Positions 1-10,243 of a DNA stretch of 64,000 bases are shown here, one piece after another. The DNA is taken from contig JAESUZ010003282.1 in the NCBI GenBank assembly GCA_017311185.1, positions 496,001 to 560,000 on the forward strand, read 5' to 3'. Origin of the DNA: Proteles cristata cristata (lineage: Eukaryota; Chordata; Mammalia; Carnivora; Hyaenidae). The notes beneath the pieces were generated by a model, which made no database searches, was not told the DNA's origin, and saw nothing but the letters and a program-made list of their open reading frames with translations. The position numbers were made by a program, and so were the translations under genes. Position 1 is the stretch's first letter, and every line of letters starts with the position of its first letter.

Positions 1-2720
1 AGTAGAAATTAACAACATAGAGACCAAAGAAACATTTGAACACATCAATGAAACCAAGAGTTGGTTCTTTGAAAAAATAAACAAAAATGACAAACTCCTA
101 GCCAGGTTTCTTAAAAAGAAAAGAGAGAGCACCCAAATAGACAAAATTATGAATGAAAATGGACTTATTACAACCAACCCCTCAGAAATACAAGCAATTA
201 TCAGGGAATACTATGAAAAATTATATGCCAACAAATTGGACAACTTAGAAGAAATGGACAAATTCCTAAACACACACTCACTACCAAAATTCACATGGGA
301 AGAGATAGAAAATCTGAACAGACCCATAATTAGTGAAGAAATCGAATCAGTTATCAAAAATCTCCCAAGAAATAAAAGCCCTGGACCTGATGGCTTCCCA
401 GGGAAGTTCTACCAGACATTTAAAATGGAGATAATACCAATTCTTCTCAAGCTATTCCAAAAAATAGAAATTGAAGGAAAACTTCCAGACTCCTCTTATG
501 AAGCCACCATCACACTGATTCCCAAGCCAGACAGGATCAAGCAAAAAAGAGAACTACAGGTCAATATCCTTGAATAATACGGATGCAAAAATCCTCAACA
601 AGATCCTTGCAAATCGACCAGCAGTACATAAAAAGAATTATCCACCAAGATCAAGTGGGATTCATTCCTGGGTTATGGCGCTGGTTCCGTATTCACAAAT
701 CAACCAATGTGATACATCACATCAACAAAAGAAAAGATAAAAACCATATGATCCTGCCAATAGATGCAGAAAAAGCATTTGACAAAATACAACGTCCCTT
801 CTTAATAAAGACCCTCGAGAAAGTCGGGATAGAAGGAACTTATTAAACATCATCAAAGCCATCTATGAGAGCCCTCAGCTAACATCATCCTCAACGGGGA
901 AAAACTGAGCTTTCCCCCTGAGATCATGAACACCACAGGGATGTCCACTCTCACCACTGTTGTTTCACATAGTGCTGGAAGTCCTAGCATCAGCCATCAG
1001 ACAACAGAAGGAAATCAAAGGCATCAAAATCGGCAAAGAAGTCAAACTTTCACTTTTCACAGACGACATGATAGTCTACATAGAAAGTCTGACAGACTCC
1101 ACCAGAAGCCTACTAGAACTGATCGATGAATTCAGCCAAGTTGCAGGGTACAAAATCAACATGCAGAAATCGGTTGCATTTTTATACACCAACAATGAAG
1201 CAACAGAAAGAGAAATCAAGAAACTGATCCCATTCACAATTGCACAAAAAACCAGAAAGTACTTGGGAATAAACCTAACCAAGGATACAAGAGATCTGTA
1301 TGATGAAAACTATAGAAAACTTATGAAGGAAATTGAAGAAGACACAAAGAAATGGAAAAACATTCCCTGCTCATGGATCGGAAGAACAAATGTAGTTAAA
1401 ATGTCATTACTACCCAAAGCATTCTACACATTCAATGCAATCCCAATCAAATTTGCACCAGGGTACTTCTCAAAACTAGAAGAAACTATCCTAAAATTTG
1501 TATGGAACCACAACAGACCCCGAATAGCCAAAGTAATACTGAAAAATAAAACCAAAACAGGAGGCATCACCGTCCCAGACTTTAGCCTCTACTACAAAGC
1601 TGTCATCATCAAGACAGTATGGTAGTGGCACAAAAACAGACACATAGACCAATGGAATAGAATTGAGAACTCAGAAGTGGACCCAAAAGTATACAGCCAA
1701 CTAATCTTTGACAAAGCAGCAAAGAGTATCCAATGGAAAAAAGACAGCCTTTTTAACAGATGGTGTTGGGAGAACTGGACAGCAACATGCAGAAGAATGA
1801 AACTAGATCATTTTCTCACACCATACACAAAAGTAAACTCAAAATGGATAAAGGACCTGAACGTGAGACAGGAAACCATCAACACCCTAGAGGAGAAAGC
1901 AGGAAACAACCTCCTTGACCTCCAGCGCAGCAACTTCTTACTTGACACATCCCCAGAAGCAAAAGAATCCAGAGCAAAAATAAACTGTTGGGACCTCATT
2001 AATATTAAAAGCTTCTGCACAGCAAAGGAGACAATCCATAAAACTAACAGACAACCAACGGAATGGGAAAAGATAGTTGCAAATGACCTATCAGATAAAG
2101 GGTTAATATCCAAACTCTATAAGGAACTCACCAAACTCCACACCCGAAAAACAAATATCCAGCAAAGAAATGGGCAGAAGATATGAACAGACACTTCTCC
2201 AAAGAGGACATCCAGATGGCCCACAGACACATGAAACAATGCTCAGCATCCCTCCTCATCAGGGAAATACACATCAAAACCACACTGAGATACCACCTCA
2301 CGCCAGTCAGAGTGGCTAAAATGAGCAAATCAGAGGACTCTAGATGCTGGCGAGGATGTGGAGAAATGGGCACCCTCCTACACTGTTGGTGGGAATGTAA
2401 ACTGGTGCAGTCGCTCTGGAAAACAGTGTGGAGGTTCCTCAAAAAGTTAACAATAGAACTCTCCTATGACCCAGCAGGAGCACTGCTAAGAATTTACCCA
2501 AGGGATACAGGAGTGCTGATGCATAGGAGCACATGTACCCCAATGTTCATAGCAGCACTGTCAATAATAGCCAAAACATGGAAAGTGCCTAAATGTCCAT
2601 CAACAGATGAATGGATCAAGAAGATGTGGTTTATCTATACCATGGAATACTACATGGCAATGAGAAAGAATGAAATCTGGCCATGTGTAGCAACATGGAT
2701 GGACCTTGAGGGACCTTGAG
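1..2720 (+). pseudogene. L1 ORF2 fragment, frameshifted
   Basis: This is the decayed coding region for the L1 ORF2 protein, the endonuclease/reverse transcriptase that copies L1 RNA into the genome at a nicked target. Recognisable pieces are read at 149-577, 583-846, 960-1625, 1677-2186 and 2183-2719, in different frames, so several indels have broken it. The piece at 149-577 holds the conserved SPGPDGF block. In 960-1625 the catalytic block reads FTDD (Asp pair near 1062-1067) where most L1s have FADD, so the catalytic aspartates are kept. The C-terminal piece keeps the Cys motif (C55, C59, H67, C72 of the 2183-2719 frame). A small deletion near 841-900 disrupts the region after the palm entry. 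It cannot make a full protein. Confidence 0.93.
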
Positions 2721-3006
2721 GGGGTTATGCTGAGCGAAATAAGTGAGGCAGAGAAGGACAAATACCATATGTTTGCATGTTTAAGAGGATTAGGAGGAAC
2801 TTAATGGAGGTCCAAGGGGGAGAAGAAGGGGGAATTATTGGGGGAGAGGGAGAGAGGCAAACCATGAAAGACTCTTGAATACTGAGAACAAACTGAGGAC
2901 TGATGGATGGGGGGAGGGGGGAGATGGGCATGGAGGAGTGTACTTGTGGGGATGAGCACTGGGCGTTATATGGAAACCAACTTGAAGATAAACTATTTGT
3001 AAAAAA
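1..3006 (+). mobile_element. L1 LINE, 3' half (ORF2 part plus 3' UTR), cut by window start
   Basis: The plus strand carries L1 ORF2 from the linker after the endonuclease through reverse transcriptase and the C-terminal Cys domain to about 2720. A short G-rich 3' UTR follows, then an A/T-rich tail that runs into a TA/TG microsatellite. The 3' UTR is the same as those at 14762-15003 and, inverted, at 32560-32745. The 5' part lies outside the window, so completeness and target-site duplication cannot be judged. Confidence 0.95.
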
Positions 3007-3027
3007 TATATATGTAATATATATATA

Positions 3028-3067
<40 letters not shown>

Positions 3068-3074
3068 TGTGTGT
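3007..3074. repeat. TA/TG dinucleotide microsatellite
   Basis: A short TA run is followed by about 22 TG units with one interruption. It sits directly at the 3' tail of the L1, a common place for microsatellites to arise from the A-rich tail. The open frame of repeated Cys-Val here is a repeat artefact. Confidence 0.95.
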
Positions 3075-4071
3075 ATCCCTAAATTAAAAAATATAGGTAT
3101 CCTAAATCCAGTCATTTGCTATCACCTCTACTGCTTTGACCTGAAGCTGAGCACTCATAATCTGTCTTCCATGTTGTTACTTCCTAATTCAAAGCAGCTA
3201 GAAATCTCCTTTTAAAATGCAATTTGAACCATACCACACCCATGGTATACCCTTACACTGAAATATAATGTTTTTACTTTTGTCAAAGGATTTTAATGGA
3301 GCCAGCCTCTGTCTTCCTCTTCAAACATGTATTCCACTCTTCTCTCCAAGGTATCCTATGTGGTCACAACTGAACTTTCTCCTGTCTTTGAACAAGATCC
3401 CTATATCAGGGCCTTTACTCTTTATGTTCATTCTACTTAGAATTCTTTTCTCCTTCTCATTGTATGAGTTCTGGTTTAAATGTTACCTGAACATTCTGTA
3501 TAAAATAGGCTACTTTTCCAGGCCTGTAAAATTTACTGTTGGAGGATGTCACTGATAATCAGAACAGGAATTACTTCTTGGCATATGTGTATGACATATA
3601 AGAGGAAAATGTGTTCAACAATGTTTTCTTTTGTTTACAAAAGAGAATATATTTTTATTTTGTTAAAGATTATTTTATGGCCTGTGATGTAGAAAAGATA
3701 CACCAGCAGGAAGGGAGGGTGCTGTTGTATGAATAAAAGTGCTTTATTGCTTTATTCACAGAAAACAGCTGCTGGTTAGCATATGCCTCCTGATCTTGAT
3801 TAATTGAGGAATGAAATAGTGAAAATTGTGGCTATGATCATTCCAGAGTGCTGTGTGAAGAAATGGCTATCAAATAAAATATCTTACTTTATCTCAAGGA
3901 AGTTTTCTGGATCTTAGGGTAAAAGGCAGTCATTGAAGATTTTTACCATGAATGAGATCGGCATAACTGTGATAATGTCAGTGATATATGATTCTATTAG
4001 ACTTCCCATGGGATTGTGTCTCAACGTCATCAGTACCTTGAATATTTTGACTCTATCACTTTAGGGCATAC
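3075..4071. other. Unique sequence, no feature recognised
   Basis: AT-rich, with no repeat family I recognise and no convincing exon. The 95-codon frame at 3268-3555 has no recognisable motif and no coding signature that I can see. Confidence 0.5.
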
Positions 4072-4302
4072 TTTTTTTTTTAAATGTTTTATTTATTTCT
4101 GAGAGAGGGACAGAGACAGAGACAGACACAGCATGAGCAGGGGAGGATCAGAGAGAGAGAGGGAGATACAGAATCTGAAACAGGCTCCAGGCTCTGAGCT
4201 GGCTGTCAGCACAGAGCCCGACGTGGGCTGGAACCCACAAACCGCGAGCTCATGACCTGAGCCAAAGTCGAACGCTTAACCAACTGAACCACCCAGGCAC
4301 CT
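4072..4302 (-). mobile_element. Carnivore tRNA-derived SINE
   Basis: Reading the minus strand gives the tRNA-like head (A box and B box, the latter as ggttygnncc-type), the CT-rich segment and an A-rich tail (T run at 4072-4082). It carries 'gaatctgaaacagg', an intermediate form between the old and young SINE types in this window. Confidence 0.93.
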
Positions 4303-4419
4303 TTGATTTTTTTAAGAGTGTATTTTTAAGTAAGTAATCTCTACACCCAGCGTGGGGCTCGAACTCCCAACCTTGAGATCGAAACTTGCATGCTGTACAC
4401 ACTGAGCCAGCCGGGCATA
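4303..4419 (-). mobile_element. Short carnivore SINE, second type
   Basis: Directly abuts the previous SINE. It has only the tRNA-like head followed by a short A/T-rich tail, without the long CT-rich body. The core 'gtggggctcgaactc' and the terminal 'actgagccagcc' match the short SINEC2-like CAN SINE as I remember it. Confidence 0.8.
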
Positions 4420-5255
4420 GGTCACACTTTTAATGTTGAAAATAAGTCTTGACTAAACTAGAGTAGCATGAATAAAAAAGAGAAATCTAATAAACATTTA
4501 GAGCCAGAATTCATGGAGTTGATCCACTCATTAAAAGTGGTAATTTGAGAGATAGTGAATATCTAAAATAAATCCAGAGTTTCTAGTTAATGAATGTAGT
4601 GAAATTATCCTAGAGATGTCAGTAAGAAGGGGGAAATAAGGATCCAGAGCTCAAGAAAGAATGGATGGTAATGTAATTGCTGTTGAAGCCAGGGAAATAT
4701 CCATACTTCACTTAAAAAATCATGTCAGGTTGGGGAAAAAAGAGAGAGTGATGAGAAAGAATAGAATCTGTCAAATAATGATACAAAAAGAGGAGGAGAG
4801 CACCATGAACCAGGAAGAAACATAATGAATAACAAGCGATAGTCAAAGTGGGGGAAATGGTCAAGAGAGTCTAAGGCATAAAGATGTGAATTTGATAAGA
4901 AATGAAAAAAAAGATCAGAGGTTTTGTCTGATGACAATACAAAAAGTTTAATGTGAATAAGTGCTATATCTCTTGGAAGAGTGAGAAAAACATTACCAGA
5001 AGCTTCCTAATAGACTTACATGAATGTCTTTTGGTGAAAATTTGGACCAAAAAATGCCCATTACTAAACCTATCCTTGCCAAGAAGAATTTGAATAACCA
5101 AGGCACATGCTAATTATTTATTTACTGAGGTTGTAGAATGTGCACCACTCTTCAGCCATAGGACTGCCCAATATCTTAAAAAAATAGTGTGGGTTCTATA
5201 AGAATGGAAAAGGTAGAGGCTAGTGATTGGGTAAGTAACCAACAGAATCTACTGA
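4420..5255. other. Unique sequence, purine-rich in part
   Basis: No gene or repeat family recognised. 4720-4920 is rich in GA, which produces a long open frame on the opposite strand with no protein features. Confidence 0.5.
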
Positions 5256-5707
5256 TGGGTTTCAGAGAAGGCCACCCCAAGTACGCCATATTGGCATATT
5301 AATTGTTTTTGATCCTCCTTTGTTCCCCTACTCCTCCATGGCAGGAAATAAAACTTATTTATGAAAGTTGCCTTCCTTGAAATAGGAAGTGAAGAGACCT
5401 CCTTATCACAAGAGATAGGGAATTCAGGGCTGAGAAGGCTGTCTAAACAAACACTGTTACTTCATTAATTCATAACGCTAAAGCCTAAACTTCTCTGTAT
5501 TGTCAATTCTTTACAATTTCATTGTTTCTTTATCAAAAGGGCATAAAAGCTACCTACTTTCATTACTTCTTTGATTCTATTTTTATGAGGTCCCTTATGT
5601 ATGAAATTATATTTGTTTTTCTCCTATTAATCTGTCCTATGTTGACTTAGTTATTAGACCAGCGAAAGAACCTAGAAAGGAAGAAGGAAAAAAGTTTTCC
5701 TCCCTAT
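5256..5707 (+). mobile_element. Solo LTR, class I endogenous retrovirus type (copy 1)
   Basis: Starts near TG (5256) with 'gaaggccaccccaagtacg', has a TATA-like 'gcataaaagc' near 5540, and ends in the U5-like stretch 'ttagaccagcgaaagaacc' followed by 'ttttcctccc'. The same order of blocks occurs inverted at 48756-49275, which supports a repeat. No internal viral genes follow it, so it is probably a solo LTR. The exact ends and flanking duplication are unclear, and the family name is not known to me. Confidence 0.65.
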
Positions 5708-6412
5708 ACTCCATGAGAAAGAAAAAAAAATGTGTGTGGGTGAGAGAGAGAGAAAGACAGAGAAGTAGGAGAGCTTTTTATTTTCTCTGAAATAGATGGC
5801 AAGGTCAACTGTAGAGAAGATAAGAGAGGTAATGCTTGAGCCTTTAAGAGGGTGATAAAAATTGAAATAGCATTTATGGAGACTGGGAAAAGAGGAATAT
5901 GTGTCCAAGAGCACTCTACCTGCTGGTATCTAGATATGAAAAACACTGCCACCAAAAAGTGTCATTTTGATTTTTCATTTAATGTGATGTCAAATACATT
6001 AGAGGTGGCCATTGACTATCCTATCCTTTTCATGCAGATGGAAAACTGCTCTAACAGCAGATCTTGTACTACTTTGCTCGAACTCACCTTAAGTGTCCAA
6101 CTGATGAAATTTCCACAGCTTCCCTAGGGAATGGAAGTCTGTCATCCAATAGTTCTGTCTGTCAAGCAATGTTCCCTGCAGTCCCATGTCTTCCTCTTTC
6201 ATTTCCGTCTATTAGTTTTCTTCTTCTGGCAAAATAATTTCTCTTCCTCTGTGGAGTTATTACATCTACACTCTTGTCATACCTCTTTCAGTCACCATTT
6301 GTGCTGCTGAGTGTGTTTCAGTTTGTTATTCTTTCCTCACCCATCAGGCCTTCCCCACTCTTTCATGACAAGTGCTGCTTTCCCTCATAATACCTATGAA
6401 TTTTTGTGACCT
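5708..6412. other. Unique sequence with a GA-rich patch
   Basis: 5715-5765 is a GA/GT-rich simple stretch. The rest has no recognised repeat. The 91-codon frame at 5852-6127 has no motif I know and is unsupported. Confidence 0.45.
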
Positions 6413-6621
6413 TTATTTTTCTTTAAGCTTATTTATTTTGAAAGAGAGTGAGCGAGCATATGTGAGCTGGGGAGGGGCAGAGAGAGAGGGAGACAGAGAA
6501 TCCCAAGCAGACTCTTCACTGCCATCAGAAAACAACACGGGGCTCAATCTTGCAAACTGTGAGGTGACCTGAGCTGAAACCAAGAGTTGGAGGCTTAATT
6601 CACCGAGCTACCCAGGTTCAC
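6413..6621 (-). mobile_element. Carnivore tRNA-derived SINE, diverged
   Basis: On the minus strand the head ('gctaggt' end region, cac-ccaggtt), B-box remnant, CT-rich body and A-rich tail are recognisable. The copy has more substitutions than others here, so it is an older insertion. Confidence 0.85.
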
Positions 6622-6803
6622 CTTGGGTTCTTTAAAATCCGATGTTACTTATGTGAACCATTGTATAATAGGTGGAATATTCTCAGTAAATGGACTCATA
6701 ACTACATAACTCTTTTGCTGTTACCCAGCTTGAATTACTTTCCCTGACCCCCATCGCTGCTTAAAGAGGACTTCAGGGTGCTATTATTTTAGGGAAACGT
6801 ATC

Positions 6804-7137
6804 TGCCACAGACTGGAATGTTTGTGTCCCCTCCATAGCTCATCTACTAAAATCTAATCACCATGGTGATGGTGTTTGGAGGTAGGGCTTTGGGAGGTGA
6901 TTAGGTCATGGGGATGCCATTTTATAAAAGAGACCGCAGATGACTTCCCTACCCTTTGTGCTATGAGATGTTGTATTTGGACAAAAACAAAGCCATCTAT
7001 GAACCAGGAAGCAGGTTCTCACCAGACTCTACCAGTGTCTTGATCTTGGACTTCCCACTCTCAAGAAGTGAAAAATAAATTTCTGTTGCCACCAAATGTA
7101 TGGTACTTTGTTATAGTAGCCAAAATGGATGAAGACA
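6804..7137 (+). mobile_element. MaLR 5' LTR
   Basis: Begins TGccacagactgga and ends gaagaca. It contains 'gggaggtgattaggtcatg', a TATA-like 'ttataaaag' and the polyadenylation signal 'aaataaatttctgtt', all typical of MST/MLT1 LTRs. It aligns by eye along its whole length with the downstream LTR. Confidence 0.85.
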
Positions 7138-8751
7138 GAAATTGATACTGAGAGTGAGGTGTTATTGTAACGAATGCCCAAAAATGTGGAAGCAACGTTA
7201 GAACTGAATAATTGGTAGAAGCTGGAAGAATTTGGAGGTGCATGGGAGAAAAAGCCTACATTGTTATGAATGGATCATAAAAGGCAATTCTGGTGGGAGC
7301 TCAGAAAGAAAAGAGGGGAGCTACCAACGGATCTCAGTCTCTTTAGTTCACCTAAATTATCCTGAACAAAATGTTGGTATAAATGTGAATGGTAAAAGCT
7401 ATTCTGATGAGGTCTCAGATAGAAATTGATGACCATGTTACTGAAAACCAAAGGAAAGGAAATATTGATGTAAAATGGCAAAGAACTTGGCTGAACTGTG
7501 TTTGTGTCCTAGTGTTTTGTGGAAGGTAGAATTTGTGAGTGATGAAATTGGATATTTGGCTGAAGAAATTTCTAAGCAAATTATTGAAGTAATCTTGTTC
7601 CTCCTGGATACTTATAATAAGAATGGAATTGTTAAAATGGAAACAGAATTTAAAGATTTTGAAAATTTTTCAGCCTACTTATATAGAAAAGAATAAGAAA
7701 GACTGAGAGAGAACATGAAGAATGTAGTCATATGACCATTTGATAAAGAGATTACTCAACCATCTTGACAGAAGCCAGGAGCTATTGCCCAAGTCCGTGG
7801 AAAGGGTCCCAAACGATCATCAGAGCTGCCCTCCCAACACTGGTCCAGAATGTATTGGGCCACTGATGCCTGTGGGACCTACCATCCATTGCCAACTTCT
7901 TCCTACACTCCAGTTGTGAGTCTGGTGAGCCAGATGCAGCATAGGCTGTATGTAGCAAGCTGTAGGGGCATGCCTGTCTCTACCAAGATTTCAAAGGATG
8001 AAGCCTCTTGGCAGAGCCAAAGGCTCAGGATCCCAACCCCAGAGGGCTGTGGACTCAAGCAAAGAGCTGTTATAGGGCCATCCAAAGCCACAGGGACAAG
8101 GCTTTTTAGGAAAACTTTGGGTTTTCCTAGGGCTGTCATCCTAGGGGGCTTGAAAGGCAGAATCCCCATTCAACTGGGCATGGAGGGCAGAGCATGAGAT
8201 CAGAGAGGGTTATTCTTGAACGTAAGATCTAATGGAAATTGCCTCATTGGGTTTGGGCTTTCTTAGTGAGAATTCTCACTCCTTTCTTTTCTATTTCTCC
8301 CTTTTGGAGTAGGAATGTTTATCCTATGCCTGTCCTACCACTGTGTTCTGGAAGCATTTAACATGTTTGGGTTCACAGATTCACACCTGGAGAGGAATTT
8401 GCCTCAAAATGAGTTATACCTTGAGTTTACCCATATCTGATTTAGATAATTTTATTTTTTGTACTTATTTATTTATTTATTTATTTTTTAGCGTGCATGT
8501 ATGTGTGTGAGTGAGGTGGGGGAGAGAGAGAAAGAGCCTTAAGCAGGCCTCACACTCATTGAGGAGCTCAGTGCAGGACTGGATCCCACAATTCTAGGAT
8601 CATGAGCTCAACCAAAATCAAGTCAGAGGCTCAACTGACTGAGTCACACAGGTGCCCCAGTTTAGCGGATCTTTAGATAAGACTTTGGATTTAAGACTTT
8701 TGAGTTGATGACCTGTGAGATGCACATGAAGTTCAGAGGCCAAGGGCAGAA
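7138..8751 (+). pseudogene. MaLR internal region, degenerate
   Basis: Starts with the MaLR-typical 'ttgatactgagagtgaggt' after the LTR and keeps blocks such as 'gaagaaatttctaagcaaat'. Open frames of 65-115 codons (7232-7429, 7475-7696, 7850-8197) are fragments of a gag-like remnant at most. No protease, polymerase or envelope is seen, as expected for MaLR. The SINE at 8455-8659 interrupts it. Confidence 0.75.
8455..8659 (-). mobile_element. Carnivore SINE inside the MaLR
   Basis: Minus-strand SINE with TTTA-repeat tail (8463-8488), CT-rich body and a diverged tRNA-like head ending 'ggtgcccca'. It lies inside the MaLR internal region, so it is younger than the MaLR. Confidence 0.87.
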
Positions 8752-9114
8752 TGGCTGTAGACCGAAAGTTTGTGTCTCCTCAAAATTCACTCATTGGAAT
8801 CTAATCCCCAATGTGATAGTATTTAGAAGTGAGTCCTCTGAGAGATGATTAGGTCATGAAGGCCCCCTACTTAGGTCAGTCTGAAAATGGGATTAGTGCA
8901 TATATAAAAGAGGTTCCAGGGAACCCCCTTGCCTCTTTCACTATGTGAGATTATGTGAAAAGACATTTATAATCCAGGAAGTGGGCTTTAACCAGACACT
9001 GAATCTGCCGGTGTCTGATCTTGGACTTCCAAACCTCCTCAACTGTGAGAAATAAGTATCACCAGGCTACCCAGCCTCTAGTATTTTGTTAGAACAGCCT
9101 GAACAGGCTAAGGC
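8752..9114 (+). mobile_element. MaLR 3' LTR
   Basis: Same landmarks as the 5' LTR: 'tttgtgtctcc', 'gatgattaggtcatga', 'atataaaag', 'ctgaatctgccggtgtctg', 'gtgagaaataagt'. The two LTRs differ at many sites, which shows an old insertion. The 3' edge is uncertain by a few bases. Confidence 0.83.
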
Positions 9115-9990
9115 TGTAGCCTAGTGTCCTAACAGGTAGCTCTGCCTTTAATATCTTTCTTTTTAACATATATTGTAGACTATTGCCAAATTAGTCTTCT
9201 TCCAGACTATTTTCATGTCCATTTCTTTTGAAAAAAAACTTGTGACATCTACACATCACCTAGATGTTAAAGCACAAACTCTTTAACCCATTATTTCTTT
9301 TATAGTCTGTTCCCAAATTACTTTTGCAAATCTTCCTCCAACATGCTAAACGCTTAACCAGTTAAAGTGCTCGCAGTTTTTCCCTTAAGGGAAATGTTCC
9401 CTTACCACTTACTTGCTTATCTAGTTCCCAGGCAACCCTGTTGCTTGTTCTTATATCCCATCTTCTCCATAAAAGATTTCTCTATCTTTCCTGTCTCTGA
9501 AGTCTTATGCTGGTAACTTCATGCCAGTCATTGATAGTGGCACATTTCCTAGTGGCATATTTTTACCAATTGCATTAATTCTTTGTGAGGTTTCTTGAAG
9601 GCAGGATGCATTTCTTACTGAATACATTTAAATCACTTACTTTGCCAGAGCTGCAAATTTCTCATTTAAAAAATAGTGATGATAATAGTAGTAATTTTAC
9701 TGGGTTGTATTAATTGGAAATGTTTAACTATCAAATATGTCAGCCTGAAAATAGCCATAATGAGAGGTAAATGAGTGATTATTTGAGACCAAAGAACTGC
9801 AGTTTGGGGAGCTCAGATTCCAGCAATAACCAGAAAAGTATCCAGCATGCAGGGTGAAAGCAAGGGCTTTTTATGAAAAAGAGGAGAGGCAGGGTAGAGG
9901 TGTGACAATTACATGACTTGGATAAAAGAGAATCAAATTATCGACTGGCACTAAAAAGCTGAGCCACTTTTGGATACACATTTCAACTGT
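9115..9990 (-). other. Possible L2 remnant, otherwise unique
   Basis: 9270-9480 read on the plus strand resembles inverted L2 ('aaagcacaaactctttaacc' then Cys/Pro-codon-rich text), but divergence is high. The rest of the span has no recognised feature. Confidence 0.35.
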
Positions 9991-10002
9991 TCTATTAGTG
10001 TT

Positions 10003-10231
10003 TGTTTGTTTGTTTGTTTGTTTTAAGTTTATTTATTTTTCTTGAGAAAGACAGAGAGTGCGCTTGCATGTGGGGCCAGGGCAGAAAGAGAGGGAGAGAG
10101 AGATTCCCAAACAGGCTCTGTGCTATCATTGCAGAGCCCCATGTGGGGCTTGATTTCACAAACTATGAGATCATTACCAGAGCTGAAATCAGGAGTGGGA
10201 CCCTTAACCGACTGAGCTACCCACGCACCCC
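10003..10231 (-). mobile_element. Carnivore SINE with imperfect target duplication
   Basis: Minus-strand SINE with a TTTG-repeat tail at 10001-10023. Flanked by 'tctattagtgtt' (9991-10002) and 'tctactggtgtt' (10232-10243), a 12-bp duplication with two differences. Confidence 0.92.
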
Positions 10232-10243
10232 TCTACTGGTGTT

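Larger units (their letters stand above)
6804..9114 (+). mobile_element. Complete MaLR-type LTR retrotransposon (LTR-internal-LTR)
   Basis: Two related LTRs in the same orientation (6804-7137 and 8752-9114) flank about 1.6 kb that matches the MaLR (THE1/MST-like) internal region as I remember it. MaLRs are non-autonomous relatives of ERVL, mobilised in trans. A purine-rich stretch ('ccaagggcagaa') lies just before the 3' LTR, as a polypurine tract should. The internal part is degenerate and has no intact gene. A SINE at 8455-8659 inserted later. Confidence 0.82.

Noticed and set aside
3030..3215. Open frame beginning with alternating Cys-Val
   Set aside because: It is a translation of the TG microsatellite and has no further protein features.
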